Of a stretch of DNA of 64,000 bases, positions 1 through 11,713 are shown in pieces. Source of the stretch: Populus alba (taxonomy: Eukaryota > Streptophyta > Magnoliopsida > Malpighiales > Salicaceae); NCBI RefSeq assembly GCF_005239225.2, contig NC_133300.1, forward strand, positions 4,431,875 to 4,495,874, given 5' to 3'. A program made the translations under genes and the position numbers. Position 1 is the first letter of the stretch. The number at the start of each line of letters is the position of its first letter. The notes under the pieces were generated by a model. The model had not been told where the DNA came from. It saw only the letters and a program-made list of their open reading frames with translations, and ran no database searches.

Positions 1-202
1 CACAGGCGACCTGCCCACACATACTCAAAGTGGTCTATTTTCAGGGGCGACCTGCCCACACACTCACACTGGTCTATTTTCACAGGCAACCTGCCCACAC
101 ATACTCATAATGGTCTATTTTCAGGGGCGACTGGCCCACACACTCACACTGGTCTATTTTCAGGGGCAACCTGCCCACACACTCACACTGGTCTATTTTC
201 AT
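1..202. repeat. Minisatellite, about 40-bp unit, about 5 copies, running off the left edge
   Basis: Units of 39-42 bp repeat head to tail. Each has a core reading gcgacctgcccacacac, followed by a short variable stretch (tcacactggt or tactcaaagt) and ending tctattttc. Two subtypes alternate. The array continues past the start of the window, so its true length is unknown. It joins directly onto the 60-bp array. Confidence 0.9.
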
Positions 203-214
203 AGACGACCTTCC

Positions 215-1645
215 CTTTTGATTGGGTTTACCTGAGATCCTATCTGGCGATCTAACAAAAATAAAAATTGGTGTGTAGCTCGGTCAACTTGAAATCCCAT
301 CTAGTGATTCCCTTTAACCAAAGCTAAATTCTGCGTGGTTAAGCTAAATTGAAATCCCTTCGCCGATCCCCTTTAACCAGAACCAAAATCATGTGTATGG
401 TTAAACTAAACTGAGATCCCTTCGCCGATCCCCTTTAACTAGAACCAAAATCTGCGTGGATAGGCTGAACTGAGATCCCTTCGCCGATCCCTTTTAACCA
501 AAACAAAAATCCTGTGTGGTTAGGATAAACTGAGATGCCTTTCGCCAATCTCTTTTAACCAGAACCAAAATCCTGTGCGGTTAGGATAAACTGAGATTCC
601 TTTCGCCAATCCCCTTTAACCAAAACCAAAATCCTATGCGGTTAGGATAAACTGAGATCCCTTCGCCAATCTCCTTTAACCAGAACCAAAATCTGTATGG
701 TTCAGATAAACGAAGATCCCTTCACCGATCCCCTTTAACCAAAACCATAATCCTTTACAGTTAGGCTAAACTGAGATCCCTTCGTCGATCCCCTTTAACC
801 ATAACCAAAGTCTTTTCATGGCTAGGCTAAACTGAGATCCCTTCATCGATCCGCTTTAACCAGAGCCAAAATCCTGTGTGGTTAGGATAAACTGAGATCC
901 CTTCGCCGATCCCTTTTAACCAGAACCATAATCCTTTGTAGTTAGGCTAAATTGAGATCCCTTTGCCGATCCCCTTTAACCATAACCAAAGTCTCTTCGT
1001 GGCTAGGCTAAACTGAGATCCCTTTGTCGATCCCCTTTAAACAGAGCCAAAATCCTTTACAGTTAGGCTAAACTAAGATCCCTTCGCCGATCCCCTTTAA
1101 CCATAACCAAAATCTCTTCATGGCTAAGCTAAACTGAGGTCCCTTCGCCGATCTCCTTTAACCAAAGCTAAAATCTTTGTGGTTGGGCTGAACTGAGATC
1201 CCTTCGCCGATCTCCTTCAACCGGAACCAAAATTTATGTGGTTGGGCTCAACTGAGATCCCTTCGCTGATCCCCTTTAACTAGAACCAAAATCCTTTGCA
1301 ATTAGGCTAAACTGAGATCCCTTTTAACCATAACCAAAGTCTTTTCGTGGCTAGGCTAAACTGAGATCCCTTCGCCAATCCCCTTTTACCAGAGCCAAAA
1401 TCTTTGTGGTTAGGCTGAACTAAGATCCCTTCGCCAATCCCCTTCAACTGGAACCAAAATCTCTTCATGGCTAGGCTAAACTGAGATCCCTTCGCCCATC
1501 CCCTTTAACCAGAGCCAAAATATTTGTGTAGCTAGGTCAACCTAGAATTCCATTTGGCGACTCCCTTCAACCAAAACTAAAATCTTCATGTTGTGGTTAA
1601 CCTGAGATTCCTTCCGGTAATCTCCTTTAACCAAAAAATATGTTC
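215..1645. repeat. Minisatellite, about 60-bp unit, about 23 copies
   Basis: A head-to-tail array with a period of about 59-62 bp. The unit contains gagatcccttcgccgatc, then ccctttaaccagaacc, then aaaatcctgtgtggttagg and a short link. Units differ by scattered substitutions and a few indels; one unit near 1320 lacks the cgccgatc part. The outer units (215-300 and 1540-1645) are the most diverged, as expected of an array homogenised from the centre. There are no non-repetitive spacers. Such arrays occur within or beside large plant LTR retrotransposons, but no LTR ends are visible here, so the host element is unknown. Confidence 0.9.
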
Positions 1646-4028
1646 CTTCTTCAAGATCATAGGGTTTAAATTGAAGACTCTTCTTCATCGATCTTCTTAT
1701 TTCTTTGAGATTTCCTTAATGTTAGGGTTTATCTCATCTTCCTCTCGTTCCAAGGTCAAAACCATGATTCTTCATTGTTCTTCAAATCAATAATTCTTTC
1801 TTCGTCCCCAATCTTGCTGGACTACATTGAGGATTTTTCCTGCGACAAACCAAAAATATATGCAATGCTTCAACATTAGATGACATGCATGCATCCTTAC
1901 CTGATTTGAAATATAGGTCCCCCCTCTTCAATGTTCCATCCTCACCGAGTGCCTTTGTTTGTTATTCAAAGCTTTCTTTATTCTTTCAATGCACTGGCTT
2001 GTTCGTGTGCTAGCCTCCCACTCAAATGTAAGTGTAGTGCCCATCTTGGGCTGTCCACAACGATTATTGCTCCCATGTGTGATGTAGCTTGATTCCATGA
2101 ATGAGCTTATCTCCTGGATTCTTCTAAGAATTGTTCTTTGATTGAATATGTGTGCCAATGCCCATTAAAATTGTCAATCAGTCATGAACTTGCATCCAGT
2201 TGAAACAGTAACCTTCAAGAACATGTTATCATCAGCCTTCTTGGAAATCATGCAGTCATCCAAACATGCATCTCGTAGCTTGTAGTACAAAGGCTCATGG
2301 TTGTATGCTTAGTGTTCTTCTCAATAGATTCCATTCAACTGTTCTAATCAGATTGTGAAAAGAAATGTCTCGGCCCCATCAATGATGCTGCTTTTATCAC
2401 CTATACTCATGCGATGAAGTGCTCATTTGGCTTCAAAACAAATTGTCCCACAATCAATCTTCAAGGTGGGTGCCTTTCCGACATTCATTCAATGCAGTTG
2501 TGTGATAACGTCTGTCGATAACCATGTTTCAAAGGATGACAATATGTGATTGTCCTTCAAGTGCGGCATTGTTCCACAGTCAGTCTTGGTGGTGTGCATC
2601 TTTTCGCCATTCAATTACATTCATTCATGTATCCTCATTGATCGCTAGCCATGTTTCAAAAGATGATGACATGAAAGTGTCCTTCAGGTACATCCTTGTT
2701 TCTCCATTGCCGATAGGGTTCACTAAAGCATGGACTATTTTGGAATGACATTGCCCTCAGTATGATCTGAATGTGCTCGTTCATTGATTATCTTTCTTTG
2801 GACACCATTGTCTTCAATTCACTGATTCATCATTTAATCATCTTTCATTGCCCCATAGCTGATCTGAATATTGCTTGTTTTTCCTTTTTCAGGGTCCACT
2901 ATATTGCCCTCAGCTGCTCAACTTTTCAAGGAGTGTCGAGGAATTCAATGTCATTTCTATCAAGGATTTTAGAGACTCAATCGATGTTCTTCTATGTTTG
3001 ATAATCTTCCTTGTTTTGAAATCAACTCTTATAGTTGAAAGATCATGTCTATTCAAAGTCTAGTTTGTTGAAATGAAATTAGAGATGTCCTTTTTTGAAA
3101 AGACCTTTTGAAAATCAAGCTTTTTTTATTTTTTATCAAAGACCCAACACACGTTATTTGAAATACACAGTCCTTTGATTGTCATATATTTTGAAAACAG
3201 AAATTGACCTAATGTAGGATTAAAATGGCTTTTTCCATGGTTCTTTGTATCAATTTGAATCCTTGATATTGGGTATATCATTCGATGGTCTATGATGAGG
3301 TGACCCTTTTTTTTGTGAATTTCAAAAAAACAAGATGCTCAAGTCAAAACTCAGGCTTTATCAAGAAAGGTTGTTTCTCTTCTTATCACTTATTTTATCA
3401 GCATGCATAATAACCAATAGCTTAATTCATGAAGTCACGACCCTTATGGAAAAGCTCTTCAAGTTTTGAGAGCGCCATTTATCGGTTCAAATTGCTTGCT
3501 TGATTAAAAAGGGCTTTTAAAAGCACATAATGCAGGCTATAGTTCATGGCTATGAAAGAAAGGAATTTCACAGGCTCAAAAGGTGTTTGAGGGTTTCAAA
3601 GACCCAGGATCAACATCAACTATTCATCAACTCGTTTTCTATTGTTGTCTTTGTAGAGGAAACGACATATAACCTTGTCAACCTCAAAAATCAGACTTTT
3701 CTTAACATAAGTCATAATGCAAATCCACCTTTCCTTGAGGACTAACCAACCTCAATCATCTTATAACATCATAGGCTTTATAATGGATACCAAAAGTCAA
3801 GTTTATATCTTAGTCATTTTTTTTTATGGTATTGACTTTTGTTGTGCGTTTCTCTGATTGAAATTTCTTTTGCTCTTCATAGACTTGATAGATGTTCTCC
3901 TTCCTGTATCTTTGACTTGTCTTTAAGTGAAGGCAATTTCAACTTCTTTTTCTTTTTTTTTTCTTTTTTTTTTTCAATCTTCTTCTCTTTTTTTTTGCTT
4001 TCTTTCTCAAAGCCTTCCTCAATCATCT
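1646..4028. other. Gene-free stretch of unclassified, probably repeat-derived DNA
   Basis: No open frame here resembles a known protein family; all are short and lack gene context. The last 100 bases (about 3930-4015) are a strong polypyrimidine tract. The stretch ends where homology to the duplicated ATAD2-like fragments begins. It may belong to the same large element as the minisatellites, but nothing in the sequence proves this. Confidence 0.6.
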
Positions 4029-5238
4029 GATATTTTACAGGTGCATGGAATGTTGTCACATATGGATCCTGCGCTTGTCACATACTGTGACAAGATTGCT
4101 GCTCAAGGGGGTCCTGTACAAATACCAGATGATTTAGGGGGATCTATTTTCCCTTCAACCCCAGTTGTGCAGCTTGGAACAGTTACTAGAACAAGTGCCA
4201 GGCTACGCAATGTCCAGCCTGATGTTAATCTGGATCAAAGCTACGAGGCCTTGAAAAGGCAGAAGAAAAATGCTGAGGCTACTCAAGCTGGTGTGTTCAT
4301 TGGTAATGCTATATGCTTTGTCCTTCTGATATTGCTGTTTGTTTTTCCCACCTATCTGAATGATGTCTTGAAACATGTCAAGTTGCAAGACACATTTTAC
4401 ATGTTCAATTTTGGTGCGGATACTGATGTAATAGATCATTAGCAAGTAAAACTAATCTCAGCCACCGACTTCTTGTATAATAGACATGACCTGTTTGTAG
4501 TTCATGTTTTCAAATTTCCTTTCCTTGTTAGAAAAACCTCTCGTAAATATTGACAACTAAATCCTGAAGCCAGAAATCTGAATTTTTCTATTCAATATAT
4601 GAATTTTATCTCACAGCCCGTATTCCAAACTAGCATTCTCTTCAGCTTGTGCCCTTTATCTGAAGTTTTTAGCTCCTAATTGTCCTAGATTTGTTATATT
4701 TAATGTTATTCTTTGACTGAACTCTTTAATTTGCCATATGATCGCTCTTCGGACACAACTCTCTGATCATTTTATACTTTCATGAAAAACAGCTTCAACA
4801 GCAGAAGATAAATCACGGCATCAGGATTCAGTACAGGCAAAGCCGCCAGAGGAAGCCGGGACAGATGATATGAATCCAGACAGACCCGAGCCCTCTTCAG
4901 CCGATGACAGTCGACATGAAACTTCAGGAGGAGAAGCTTCTGGTCATACCGAAGGGAGTGGATCCCAAGATGTTACAATGTCAGAAGCCGAAGTCTCAAG
5001 CCACGTGGATCACATCAAGCGGCTTTTCGTGGAGCGCACTGAAAATTATGGCATTCCACTGCTTGAAAGGCTCTACACTCGTATAATGAAGGGAATCTTC
5101 GAAACCAAGGACAAAGGAGTCGAAGATGATGTCCCCAGATACTCAATTTTGAGGTTTTTGGTGAAATTTGCAGAGAACACTGCAAACTTCCGAACTCGAT
5201 ACCTTTTTCCCTTAAAACAGAGGATAAAAGAAAAATGA
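4029..5238 (+). pseudogene. ATAD2-like AAA-ATPase/bromodomain gene, 3'-terminal fragment A
   Basis: Two exons are visible: 4041-4290 (acceptor tattttacag, donor ctg|gtgtg) and 4793-5238 (acceptor gaaaaacag). They encode the C-terminal part that follows the bromodomain in plant ATAD2/Yta7-like chromatin ATPases (Arabidopsis At1g05910 type): HGMLSHMDPALVTYCDKIA, then an acidic, Ser/Glu-rich linker and a conserved end near YSILRFLVKFAE. The AAA+ modules and the bromodomain are absent; homology starts at the end of an intron, so this is a DNA-level fragment that kept its introns and not a retrocopy. Where fragment C has a stop after ENTANF, this copy reads CGA and continues 15 residues to TGA at 5236-5238. 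No promoter was seen, and function as a protein gene is unlikely. Confidence 0.8.
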
Positions 5239-5245
5239 AAAATGA

Positions 5246-5894
5246 ACCCAAAAAAAGAAATCTTGCAGGTAGCAGATGTAAAGTCGGGATTTTCTTGTCA
5301 ATGCAAAAAAATTAGAGTGAAAGCAGTTTCTCTCTCTCTCTCTCTCTACCTCTCTCTCTCTCTCTCTCCCAGAGTACAGTTTCCATAAGCTTATATGACC
5401 TCACAAGCTGTCAAGCTCCATGGTATTATTATGGCTGGTGGCAAATCCAATGTGGCATTCTTTTACAGGGAGGACTAAGTGGGATCTTTTCTGAAGCAGA
5501 CACACCAAGAATTGGGTTTGAATTTCATCAAAAGCATCGCTGGTATAAATTAGTCTCTTTCTGATTGACAATATTCTTGAATTTTTTTTCATAGTTTCCA
5601 AGATGTTTGTTTAATATCTTCAACTTCAAACTACTCAGAGAGGCAGAAGAAGAAAGGGTATTCAAGCTATTATTTTATTTAATTAAAAGCCAAGTATTTT
5701 TTCGTAGATTCAAAATTATGATATTAAGTCTTAAAATTATTTATTTTATTGTCAACAATTAAAACTATATATATATATATATATATTAAAAATAAACATG
5801 CTGCTAAAATAGGAGACAAGTTTAAAAATAGAAAATGCGGCGACTCAAAAAAAACAAGAAAAATACCCTTCAAAATTGTCTCAATATCTTTGTC
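5246..5894. other. 3' flank of fragment A with simple repeats; no gene
   Basis: Non-coding DNA matched almost base for base at 45720-46350. It holds a (CT)n tract at about 5329-5368 and an (AT)n tract at about 5767-5786. It probably includes former 3' untranslated sequence of the ATAD2-like fragment. It ends at the solo LTR target site. Confidence 0.7.
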
Positions 5895-6653
5895 ACGCTT
5901 GTTGTTTACCCATTTTTGGGTTCCCATACAAAAAAATAAGAAAATATAAAAAAATTATTCAGAAGAAATTAAAAAAAAATTAAAAAAAATAACATGAGTG
6001 AGAAAGGATGTTGGAACGTCCATAAAATGACTAGGAATTGGTTGAGGAGGTTCAGAAATACAAGAATTAAAATTTGACATTATATTTTCTACTGATGAGA
6101 GTCCTATTGACAAAGAAAATTCAAGTTGAGAAAGAAAAGTCCAAAATAAGATGTTTATAGACTCAATTAAATTTTATTCAAGGTTTAATTGAATTTATGA
6201 AGGGTTTAATTGCAAGAAAATTGATTTTTTTAGTCAATTTAGGCTTTTATTGGAAGTAATTAAAGTTATGAGGTCCAATTATAATTTTGAAGAGTTAATC
6301 TGGTCAAATCAGGTGCTTAAGTGCATAATTATTGAAGTTTGAGTGTCAATTAGGGATTTAATTGAAACAATCCGAAAACAAGGACCAAAACAGAAAAGGC
6401 ACTAAAAGTAAGGGACACAATTACAATTTGTTCGGGGGGTTTGATTATAAAACAACGAAACCTTCAAGGGCCAAATTTGAAGAACCCAAACGGCGCCGTT
6501 TCCACCATTAATGGTCTTCAGACAGCTGTGAATCGGTGACGATAATGGAAGGAGACGTTAGCAATGGAGCCATCAAGGGGCGTGTTTCATGGCTATCATC
6601 CCTCTGCAAACCGTTATTAAGCCAGCCGTTACCAGCACAAAGCCTTCTCTGAC

Positions 6654-6662
6654 CTATAAAAG
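6654..6662 (+). promoter_or_regulatory. TATA box of solo LTR 1
   Basis: ctataaaag, followed by the purine-rich leader. The spacing from the LTR start (755 bp) matches that in solo LTR 2 (768 bp), which supports a conserved promoter. Confidence 0.65.
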
Positions 6663-7163
6663 CAGCAGAAGAAGACTGAACCGGAGGGGGGAAAGGAGAA
6701 AGACGAGACAAAGAGAGAGGAGAAACAAGTGGGGAAAACAGAGACAGCAAGAGGAAAACAGAGAGAAGGACCGTGGTGAAAAAAGAGGAGACAGCAAGGA
6801 GTAAAGAGCAGAACAGAGAAGGAAAAGTAACGAGAGAGGAAAGGAAAAGCAGAGGGACGGGGAAACCAGAGAGGAACTGCAGGGGAAAAGAAAAAAAAAA
6901 AAGACAGCGAGAGAAGAGAAAATGCACCGAGAGAGCAGAGAAAAACGAATTGAAGAAGAGAAGAACAGGGGCAGAACATCGAGAAAAAAAAAAAACAAGA
7001 GAAACAGAGAAAAGAAAACAAGGAACAGAGGAGAAGAACTGAAACAGGCGAAAGCACAGAAGAGACCAGCCAGCACGCCTTCGCCATCACCTTCGCCCCT
7101 TTCGTTTCCACTTCCAGGTATGCGTTTTTCATCTCTGTGCATGCGATTTTCTTTTGCATTTTT

Positions 7164-7197
7164 ACTGTTCAAGTGAATTATAATTCACTTGAACAGT
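7164..7197. repeat. Perfect 34-bp palindrome in solo LTR 1
   Basis: The left arm actgttcaagtgaatta (7164-7180) is exactly the reverse complement of 7181-7197, with no spacer. It lies 46 nt downstream of a good 5' splice site (cttccag|gta at 7117/7118). A GC-rich block with ggctggg/cccagcc inverted repeats follows at about 7238-7278. The same order occurs in solo LTR 2. Confidence 0.95.
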
Positions 7198-8068
7198 CAG
7201 CACACACGCGTGCATCCTAAAACCGGCGGGGTCATTGGCTGGGTACAGCCCAGCCACATGGGCCGGGCTGGGCCCAGTCAAAACAAATCAAAAAATTATT
7301 TCAAAAATTCTGTGATGTTCTGCAATTTTTTATTGCATTTTAATTACTACCGGTTTTTATTTTTATACTATAAAAATACAAATTTGATATTAAAATACCT
7401 GGTTTTCGACAAAATCATAAAAAATATGTCTTTTTTGTTTTCATGCATACGGCCTAGTTTTTCAAAAAATAATTAAAAAAAAATCATATCATATTTTTAT
7501 ACAACAAAGATTCAGAAATTTGTATTAACATGCATTTTGGCTTTAATAACCAGTTTATTAAAGTCACGAGTACTAGGCCAATATTTCAAAAATATAAAAA
7601 AAACTTATTTTGTTTTCCTTTAATATCTAGGGTTATGATCTTATACGTAAGATGTATTCCAGATATTAAAATTCTTTTGTTGGTGTTAGAACAATTAGGT
7701 CATACCCGATAAGATAAAGATCTTTTTACTGAAGATGATTTTTTTTTTCTTAAATCATAGACGGACTAACAACTAGAAAACACGACAAGACCTTAGATTT
7801 TATCAGACAATTAAACAATGCAGCTTACCTTAGGTAGGGCGTATTTGGGGTGCTAATACCTTCCTTTACGCAACCAGTCCCCGTACCCGATTTCTGAGGC
7901 CAGTTAGGGTTCCTAGTGACCAAAAATATTAGGTTGCGACTCTCATTCTATTTTTCCACTAATAAAAGACAAGAATCCCTTGTCTCCCCACATGCCACAT
8001 TTTTAGATAATACCAAATTTGAAGGTGGATGTTTTTTCGCCGCAACGCCGCACACGTGCGACAACGCT

Positions 8069-11000
8069 TAGCAATCTTATCTTCAATGTCCCGCGTGGCA
8101 CCTTCTTGGTCTAGTAAAATACCTGGTACATATAAAATAATAAAAATCTTTTTTTTCCCAGCATTAGAAAAATTATCCTATTTTTTATCCATTACATGAA
8201 TCGGAAAGGACAGGAAGACATAATTGTAATTTTTTTTCTTTGATATTATGCTCATATAGAAATAATAAAACAAAAATCGAAAAGTATGATTTGATATTAA
8301 AAAAACAAAACTCAAGGTGTATTAAGTAATAAGAAATTACTCTGATTTTATAAGAAAAAAAGAAAAAGAAAATGTGTTTAAAGACCATTTTTTATAATTG
8401 AAAAAAGAAGGAAAAAAAATGATCTATCACAAAACTTTATCATAAGAACATCTAAAAGAATATTTTCCATTCATTTTTCTCTATCCAGAAAACATGCTTC
8501 TCTCATTTTCCATGTTTGTGGTGGAAGATTTATCTTGTCTTTTCTTTCACAAAGCAGCTCATCTTTTGCACACATGATTATTTTGTTGTACATTGTCACG
8601 TGGTGTTAAAGGTTGTTGAAATCATTATCTAGTTGTTTGGTTTAGGATCTCTATAAAATCCGGGTATACTGGTCTTATCAAAGATTCAAAGGTAAGAAAT
8701 TAGTTGTGACTAAGAAAAATATTAGCACCTCTAGTACACCCTAATTACTTGAGGCAAGCTGCTTTATGGTTTGATGTGGTTTAGATATTTTGATGATTTT
8801 TTGATCGGTGATCTATCTATGGTTTAGGATTTGAGATTTACTTATATGAATAAATCCAGTGTTTTAAGAATTTATTATGGACTTGTGTGCTCAAATAAAT
8901 TCTTAGAAAAAAAAAAATGTTCTTTGTAATTTGTATATATATTACAGTAAAAAATACTCTCAATTAAAATTAGTGAATATTTAGGACAACTCCAAGAATT
9001 TTTTGGTCAGCTCCTAACATTTTAAATATCAACCTCACTTGTAGGTCCAACCTTCTATGCCAGGATTTTTAACTATTAATTATCATGAATTTAAAAAAGG
9101 GTGATTTATTGAAATATTGGTTAAATTCTCATGGATTTAATAAATTGATTATTAAATCCTAAAATGCATGCCAAAACACTTTTTTTTTTTTTTGCTCTTT
9201 TTGTATGGAAATACTAAACAATATATTTTTTTTGTTATATTGTTTTAGAGATTTGGCGGTATGCAACACATAAAAAACATTTTTTATTTGTAGTTTTCTT
9301 GAAAATAATAATAAAAAGAGAGGTTTAAAAGGAAATTAAAAGAAAAACATGCACAACCTAAAAACGAAAAAAAAAACTAAAAAAAACCAAAGCAAAAGTT
9401 GATTTTTTTATATTATTATTATATGTTTTTTTTATATTATTATTTCGGTCTTCAGGTAGACTCAATCGAGTTGAAACAATCGGGCTAACTTGATTAGGGT
9501 TGACCCAGCCGAATCAACTTAGAAACAAATTGAAGAAAAGAAAACAAAAACCAAAAAGACCAAAAGTGGAAAAAACACAAAAAACTCAAAATGTTTTTCA
9601 AAAAAATGGATAAAATATAAAAGATTAAACAAAACAGATGAATGTTCTTCTTCTTCTCACAAAATATGGTTCTCAATCTAGAGTAGACTTCGAGTAAAGG
9701 AGGGGATGTTTCTGTTTGTAATCCTCTATAGATCAAGAATCAAAGGTTCATTTTTTTAATGATCAATAAAATTGCATAATTTTGCTACAAAGGGGTTTCA
9801 GTTTAAAACTAAAACTCTAAAATTTAAATCAATTAAACTTGTTATTGATGTGAGAAACACCTAGATTACTTATCAAAGATGATGGACAGACCTACCTGAA
9901 CCAAAAACTAAACCAATCAAGCCTTGAAACTAGCACCAAAGACAAGATTCAATGGATGAATCTACTTTAAGCCTAGAAACAGGTTGCCCAAAAACCATAG
10001 ATGTGAAATGTACCTAGAAAAGCCTATCTTAGCCTCTAATATGTGTCCTTTTTATCCCTATAAACCCTACTATTGGTAAGGAACATGATTATGGTAAAGA
10101 AAAAACAACAAAACAATATAAAAACTCAGAAAAAGTGCATTGATTTACAATCCTAAAAGGTACCAACTAAAAACAACAATCAATTTTTAGTAGAATGTGC
10201 TTCAAAATCTAGCCACTTTCATTTTAAATGGTTAGACCAACTACCTAAAATAAGAGGCTATCTTTTGATTAACAGAAAGTGTTCCTGCCTCTTTGCTGCC
10301 ACCTTTAGCATCCCTTAAGCCAAGGTTTTATGCAATGAAATGGTAGGAAAAAAGAAATCAAGAGCATATTAAGGCATTCAAGACTTAGTATTAAACACAA
10401 AAGAATGATCCTAAGTTTTTTTTTTCTTCTCTCTTCTTCTTTTCTTCCTATTTGTTTATCTCTATTTTCTCTTATGTTTTTCCTTTCCCTTTTGTTCTAC
10501 GACCTCTTCTTTTATAGGCATATTTGCATACGCACCTGGATTGTATAAAATATTTGGTAGGAGTTATGGTGAAAATTTCGATCAACATTAATTCTTGTGA
10601 AAGATATTGAATCTTTGACAAGATTTAAGCCATTTTGTATTTAGAAGTTTCAAAAAATAAAAATCATAACAACTGAACTTAAAGACATTATTAGGGTTTG
10701 GATTTGATTAATATATGCATAAAAACTTTAAAGTAACCAATATTATTTTAAGTTAAAGGTCAAATAGAGTCAAAGAAAGTAGACCTTAATTCAAATTTCA
10801 ATCCAATCATGGCTTTTGCAAGTTATAATTTTTTTTTTATTTTGTACAGATATTTTCATTTGTAATATTGATAACTTACAACAGTCCTAATTTTGAAAGA
10901 AATATTTCACTTTAGTACCTTGTCATTTTATATTTTAATCATTAATAATTATCCTAAGGGAAAAGCACAAAAAATGAACTCACTCTTAAATAGTGTTTGG

Positions 11001-11713
11001 TATTGTAATAGCAGTTTCTTTTCAAAATGTTTTTCATTTAGAAATGCTTCAAAAAATATATATATTTTTTATTTTTAAAATTTATTTTTAATATTAATAT
11101 ATCAAAATGATCTAGAGACATTTTAAAAAACTAATTTAAAGAAAAACAATTTAAAATTTTTAAAAAACATTTTTTTTACCATAAAAATAAACGATGTCTT
11201 AAAGAGAATTACAAAAGGCAACCCACTTACATATATAAGAGTTACATATATAAGAGATGAAGTGAGAACATAAACATCAAGGGAAAATTTTAAAGAAATT
11301 TAACAATCATCACCAATACTTATTTTATGGATCCACTTTAAAAATAAAACTAGATAATAAAAGAGAAAATCATATCCAAACTTATAAAAAATTATAAAAA
11401 TATTTATATCTAAACTCAAAAATATTTTATTTTTATTTTTATTTCTCTTGTGTTTCTCTCTTCTTTTCATGTTTCTCTTTTTTTTTTTTTTATGTTTATC
11501 TTTTTATTAAATAAATATTAGCAGTTACTCCTGGAATATTCTAAAATTTATGGGAAAGAAATGAAATCAAGATCCTCACATAATTACATAGTGTGGGCAA
11601 AGCTATTGGAACCTAATCTTGATGTTGTGGTGAAGTAACCTTTAAAAATTTAACTCAATTACCATGTAAATATACTCTTCACAATATTATTCAAATTTCG
11701 AATCTTAAAAAGA
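8069..11713. other. Spacer between convergent gene fragments A and B; no gene
   Basis: AT-rich DNA matched through its length at 46356-50230. No frame or splice pattern suggests a protein. Relative to copy 2 it lacks about 183 bp at 10405/10406 (present at about 48707-48890). A stretch near 9440-9520 with the words aatcgggctaac and gggttgaccc looks like a dispersed repeat. It contains one MITE-like insertion. Confidence 0.75.
10992..11200. mobile_element. AT-rich MITE-like repeat (shared by both duplicates)
   Basis: It starts tagtgtttggtattg, continues with a segment including ttttcatttagaaatgc and an A/T-rich core with atatcaaaatgatctag, and ends near acgatgtctt. The same family is recognisable at 49462-49666, 55771-55965, 58231-58418 and around the Copia 1 insertion. 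The presence of this copy in both duplicates shows it predates the duplication. I recognise the pattern as a common poplar/willow dispersed repeat, from memory only. Confidence 0.6.

Larger units (their letters stand above)
5900..8063 (+). mobile_element. Solo LTR 1 (2,164 bp) with perfect 5-bp target duplication
   Basis: The element starts TGTTGTTTACCC and ends CGTGCGACA, with 5-bp direct repeats ACGCT at 5895-5899 and 8064-8068. The equivalent place in copy 2 (near 46355) is an uninterrupted empty site, which fixes the ends. A TATA box (ctataaaag) lies 755 bp from the start, giving plus orientation, a U3 of about 0.76 kb and an R-U5 of about 1.4 kb. A purine-rich leader follows (6665-7070), then a 5' splice site (7117/7118) and a perfect palindrome (7164-7197). 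No primer-binding site, gag or pol is present, so this is a solo LTR, presumably left by LTR-LTR recombination. The superfamily is not certain; long LTRs beginning TGTTG suggest Gypsy. Confidence 0.9.

Noticed and set aside
215..1645. CRISPR-like array
   Set aside because: The whole unit repeats with no unique spacers, in a plant genome; it is a minisatellite.
1928..2158. 76-codon minus-strand frame with a basic, folded-looking composition
   Set aside because: No recognisable family, no splice sites or promoter, and single occurrence; not supported as a gene.
3927..4442. 171-codon open frame on the plus strand
   Set aside because: It starts in the intron polypyrimidine tract and runs past the splice donor at 4291; only 4041-4290 is exon.
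6508..7176. Several overlapping frames on both strands rich in Phe/Ser or Lys/Arg/Glu
   Set aside because: They are products of the purine-rich leader of solo LTR 1; low complexity, no domain.
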